From positions 1 to 7,878 of the forward strand of contig PFAQ01000028.1 of the NCBI GenBank assembly GCA_002778645.1: 7,878 nt of DNA. Direction: 5' to 3'. Each line of letters begins with the position of its first letter. The first letter of the stretch is position 1. Below are positions 5,722-7,878 of the stretch, piece after piece. Both the position numbers and the translations under genes were made by a program. Under the pieces are notes generated by a model. The model searched no databases. It was not told the DNA's origin and was given only the letters and a program-made list of their open reading frames with translations. The DNA comes from Candidatus Falkowbacteria bacterium CG10_big_fil_rev_8_21_14_0_10_39_9 (GTDB lineage Bacteria; Patescibacteriota; Patescibacteriia; Patescibacteriales; UBA12465).

Positions 5722-6636
5722 ATGAAATTAATCAACCTCAATCAAGCCGTTTATAACGCTCTTCAATTCTTCGCTAAAAACAAAGTGCCTTCGGCTAAAT
5801 TTCAGAAAATCAACTTCCCTCTGGTGGTCGGCAGTGGTAATGCCTACAATACGGGCACCATTCTCTTCGCTCGACAACCAGCAATTTTTGCTGATGAGAG
5901 TAATTTCAGAGCCACTTTAAAAAAATATAATTCCCTACTCAAAAAGAAAGTAATCAAAGAGGCCGTGATTATTTCCGCGTCAGGCGAAAAAGATTCTGTC
6001 TGGGAGTTGGAGTTAGCCCAGAAGAATAAATTGAAGACGACCCTCTTAACTTGTTCTCCCAATTCTTCGGCGGCAAAAATTGCCGATCAAGTTTTGGCTT
6101 ATCGGAAGTTGAGTGAACCCTATACTTATAACACTTCAACTTATTTAGGTATGATTTTGTCTCTGACGCGAGAGAACCCCACCAAGATTTTAAGCTTCTT
6201 AAAACAAATTAAGCTGCCCCGTAATTTTAAAAAATATTCCAGCTATTCCTTTGTTTTGCCTGATGAGTACATTGAAATCTGCGATATGTTAAACATTAAG
6301 GGTCGAGAATTATTTGGGCCGCACCTCCAGGTTCGAGCCTATTCTGAAGGCCATTCTCGTCACGCTAAATTTGTCCATCAAGATAAAAATGAATTAGTGC
6401 TAGGACTCGGGATAGTCAATAAATATTTTGGTGATTTCAAACACCGAATAGATATTAAGCTGCCTAAAACCACTGACTTTGCCCTAATGCTTTGTCTGGG
6501 CTATTCCATTATTGGTCGTATTCAAGAATCTAAACCAGCTTATTTCCAAAAGAATATTAAGCAGTTCTGCACTGATTACGGACCCAAAGCTTATGGTAGT
6601 AAAAAACCGTTTGAAGTGATTGTGCCGGGAAATTAA
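5722..6636 (+). CDS. SIS-domain (phosphosugar isomerase/binding) protein
   Basis: A 304-residue cytoplasmic protein resembling SIS-fold phosphosugar proteins such as the isomerase half of GlmS or bifunctional phosphoglucose/phosphomannose isomerase. Seen in order are VVGSGNAYNTG (35-45), the first SIS loop; AVIISASGEKDS (81-92), the Ser/Thr-rich phosphate-binding segment usually written as SxSGxT; and the following helix with TTLLTCSPNSSAAKIADQVL (106-125). A second half carries IKGRELFGPHLQVRAYSEGHSRHAKFV (192-218), placed like the E...HG segment of GlmS. No glutaminase or DNA-binding domain is fused, so it is neither GlmS nor an RpiR regulator. Phosphosugar binding is likely, but the substrate and reaction are not identifiable. 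It is divergent from yebC, has its own promoter, lacks a Shine-Dalgarno and converges on the mutase gene. Confidence 0.75.
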   Translation: MKLINLNQAVYNALQFFAKNKVPSAKFQKINFPLVVGSGNAYNTGTILFARQPAIFADESNFRATLKKYNSLLKKKVIKEAVIISASGEKDSVWELELAQKNKLKTTLLTCSPNSSAAKIADQVLAYRKLSEPYTYNTSTYLGMILSLTRENPTKILSFLKQIKLPRNFKKYSSYSFVLPDEYIEICDMLNIKGRELFGPHLQVRAYSEGHSRHAKFVHQDKNELVLGLGIVNKYFGDFKHRIDIKLPKTTDFALMLCLGYSIIGRIQESKPAYFQKNIKQFCTDYGPKAYGSKKPFEVIVPGN

Positions 6637-6644
6637 TTTAGATC

Positions 6645-6679
6645 AATAAAAAAATAGAGAGAGGTCTCTATTTTTTATT
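6645..6679. terminator. Bidirectional intrinsic terminator between convergent genes
   Basis: A hairpin with core TAGAGA (6655-6660) paired to TCTCTA (6665-6670) and loop GAGG extends into a run of A on the left (6648-6654) and T on the right (6671-6676). Read on either strand it is a stem followed by a U tract, which suits two convergent genes. It starts 8 nt after the SIS stop and ends 6 nt before the mutase stop codon. Confidence 0.8.
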
Positions 6680-6685
6680 GGGCTC

Positions 6686-7426
6686 TTATTTCTTCCCTTG
6701 ATTTTTAACACCATCGATAGCGGCCTGAATTTTTTTCTGATCACCAAGATAATAATGCTTGAGGGGTTTTAAATCATTATCCAACTCATATACCAAGGGA
6801 ACACCGGTGGGGAGATTTAATTCCTCTATTTCTTTAACTGAAATTTTATCTAGATACTTCACTAACGCGCGCAAGCTATTGCCATGAGCTGAAATTAGAA
6901 TTCTCTTGCCAGCTTTAATTTCCGGGGCAATAGTTTTTTTCCAGAAAGGAATAACTCGTTTAATCACATCGGCTAAACTTTCAGAAAGCGGAATTTTAAT
7001 ATCTCGATAAACTGAATTGGAATAAATTTCTTTGTAGGTGAAATTTGATTTCTTAATTTGGGGCGGACGAACGCTATAGCCTCGGCGCCATAGCATAAAT
7101 TGTTTGTCGCCATACTTCTCTCTAATCATAGCCTTGTTCATTCCCTGTAGATTACCATAATGACGTTCATTTAAATGCCAATCATTAATTATAGGGATCT
7201 TTTTATGTTTCATCCCGGTCAAAACTATTTTGGTGGTTTGCTGCGCTCGCTTTAGCTCTGATTGGAAAACCTCATCAAAAGAATACTTAGCTTTTTTGAA
7301 AGCGATGGCTGCCACACCAGCTTCTTTTCTACCCAGCGGGCTCAAATCAACATCAGACCAGCCGGTGAACTCATTGAATTTATTCCAAGTGCTTTGACCA
7401 TGACGTAGCAAGACAATTTTATACAT
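6686..7426 (-). CDS. gpmA: 2,3-bisphosphoglycerate-dependent phosphoglycerate mutase
   Basis: A 246-residue cofactor-dependent mutase interconverting 3- and 2-phosphoglycerate in lower glycolysis, of the histidine phosphatase superfamily. LLRHGQSTWN (6-15) carries H9, which becomes phosphorylated. FTGWSDVDLSPLG (20-32) and SELKRAQQT (56-64, with R60) form the phosphate pocket. NERHYGNLQG (86-95) holds the proton-transfer Glu at 87. WRRGY (113-117) and SAHGNSLRAL (179-188, with H181) complete the site. PTGVPLVYEL (206-215) and the tail YYLGDQ (225-230) are typical of true GpmA rather than broad phosphatases. The length matches the family (E. coli about 250). The ATG at 7426 is forced by an in-frame stop close upstream. 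The leader just before it is 20 nt of only A and T, with GGAGA too far away for a normal ribosome site. Confidence 0.95.
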   Translation of the reverse strand: MYKIVLLRHGQSTWNKFNEFTGWSDVDLSPLGRKEAGVAAIAFKKAKYSFDEVFQSELKRAQQTTKIVLTGMKHKKIPIINDWHLNERHYGNLQGMNKAMIREKYGDKQFMLWRRGYSVRPPQIKKSNFTYKEIYSNSVYRDIKIPLSESLADVIKRVIPFWKKTIAPEIKAGKRILISAHGNSLRALVKYLDKISVKEIEELNLPTGVPLVYELDNDLKPLKHYYLGDQKKIQAAIDGVKNQGKK

Positions 7427-7458
7427 ATTTTTATTTTTATTATTTTATCTCCAACTAA

Positions 7459-7487
7459 AATATAACATTTTTAAGCAAAATTGACTA
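7459..7487 (-). promoter_or_regulatory. Promoter for phosphoglycerate mutase
   Basis: On the minus strand, TAGTCA (7487-7482), a 17-nt spacer and TATATT (7464-7459) preceded by TGT form an extended -10 promoter. Transcription would start near 7452, giving a leader of about 26 nt. Its -35 box occupies nearly the same bases as that of the divergent promoter. Confidence 0.5.
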
Positions 7488-7510
7488 TCGACCCTTAAAA
7501 ATGATACCAT
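7481..7510 (+). promoter_or_regulatory. Promoter for the membrane protein gene at 7532
   Basis: TTGACT (7481-7486), an 18-nt spacer and TACCAT (7505-7510) preceded by TGA make a -35 plus extended -10 pair. Transcription would start near 7517, about 15 nt before the ATG. Confidence 0.6.
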
Positions 7511-7531
7511 AGTAAGCAGACAATACCGTTC

Positions 7532-7878
7532 ATGAGTCAAAAACAACAAGCCAAAACTGTATTAATTGAAGTTTTGATACCACTACTAAAGTCATTGATT
7601 TTCATCAAAAAAGTAGTCAGTGGTTTTTTTGTTTTAACCATCTTTAAACCCATCGCTTTTATCACCCATTCATTATTCTATAAACCCCTGGTGAAATTAT
7701 ATGGTGGTTACATCCTGCTTTTAAAAAGAATCAGAGAAATCAATCTCAAAAATCATTCCAAATTTTTCTTATTCAGAAAAGTTATGACTCCCATTCTGGT
7801 GGCTGGCATTTCTTTGGTAATTATCGTTTTGAATCTCACTAACCAAGCTACTTTTGGCAACCGCACTGACAAGATGTA
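7532..7878 (+). CDS. Membrane-anchored protein, N-terminal part, cut by window edge
   Basis: An open frame of 115 codons from ATG at 7532 continues past the window. The N-terminus is a long, basic, amphipathic and hydrophobic region (residues 10-65, with KPLVKLYGGYILLLK at 51-65). A clear transmembrane segment follows (about 85-103, PILVAGISLVIIVLNL), then a polar stretch starting NQATFGNRTDK. There is no cleavable signal peptide at the very start; Lys and Arg before the segment predict N-in, C-out topology. From memory, this layout resembles the N-terminal region of Patescibacterial M23/LysM murein peptidases, which have a long basic N-terminus and one membrane anchor, but no catalytic part is visible, so that is only a guess. 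The 7481-7510 promoter drives it. No Shine-Dalgarno is apparent. Confidence 0.7.
   Translation, partial: MSQKQQAKTVLIEVLIPLLKSLIFIKKVVSGFFVLTIFKPIAFITHSLFYKPLVKLYGGYILLLKRIREINLKNHSKFFLFRKVMTPILVAGISLVIIVLNLTNQATFGNRTDKM

Noticed and set aside
7448..7452. GGAGA as Shine-Dalgarno for gpmA
   Set aside because: It is 21 nt from the ATG, and the frame has an in-frame stop close upstream, so no nearer start can use it.
1..7878. Recoded UGA (glycine code of Gracilibacteria/Absconditabacteria)
   Set aside because: All genes are full length under the standard bacterial code; yebC ends with TGA exactly after its conserved C-terminal YTN motif.

Overview
This AT-rich window uses the standard bacterial code: every gene ends in TAA, TAG or TGA, with no in-frame TGA. 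Genes are short and tightly packed, and Shine-Dalgarno sequences are mostly absent. Gene content is a type IV pilin-like protein, YebC, RuvC, GlgA with a GH57 enzyme, an SIS-domain protein and a 2,3-BPG-type phosphoglycerate mutase. Together this looks most like a Patescibacteria/CPR genome of the Parcubacteria type. That placement is inference from gene content and style, since the window holds no marker gene that would settle it.

Layout. From 5620 down to 145, six genes run on the minus strand as one apparent operon: yebC, ruvC, glgA, GH57, an aminoglycoside-phosphotransferase-fold kinase and a class I methyltransferase. Junctions are a 4-nt overlap, two 11-nt overlaps, an 8-nt gap and a 1-nt gap. 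Beyond the operon end, on the same strand, lies the start of a type IV pilin-like gene (1-90) that runs off the window. It has its own extended -10 promoter and no canonical start codon. Divergent from yebC is a plus-strand SIS-domain protein (5722-6636) with a good promoter. It converges on a minus-strand phosphoglycerate mutase (6686-7426), and the two share a probable bidirectional terminator. Divergent from the mutase, at 7532, is the N-terminal part of a membrane-anchored protein that continues past the window.

How the genes may work together. GlgA elongates alpha-1,4-glucan and GH57 enzymes cleave, transfer or branch it. A small-molecule kinase and a methyltransferase follow in the same transcription unit. 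The set recalls the mycobacterial methylglucose lipopolysaccharide locus (methyltransferase, GH57 and glucosyltransferase side by side), so a modified alpha-glucan product is a testable hypothesis. The SIS protein and the mutase are also sugar-phosphate functions, so the window leans to carbohydrate metabolism, with YebC (translation/regulation) and RuvC (recombination) at the head of the operon. No tRNA, rRNA, CRISPR, insertion sequence or gene-free stretch over 300 bases was seen.
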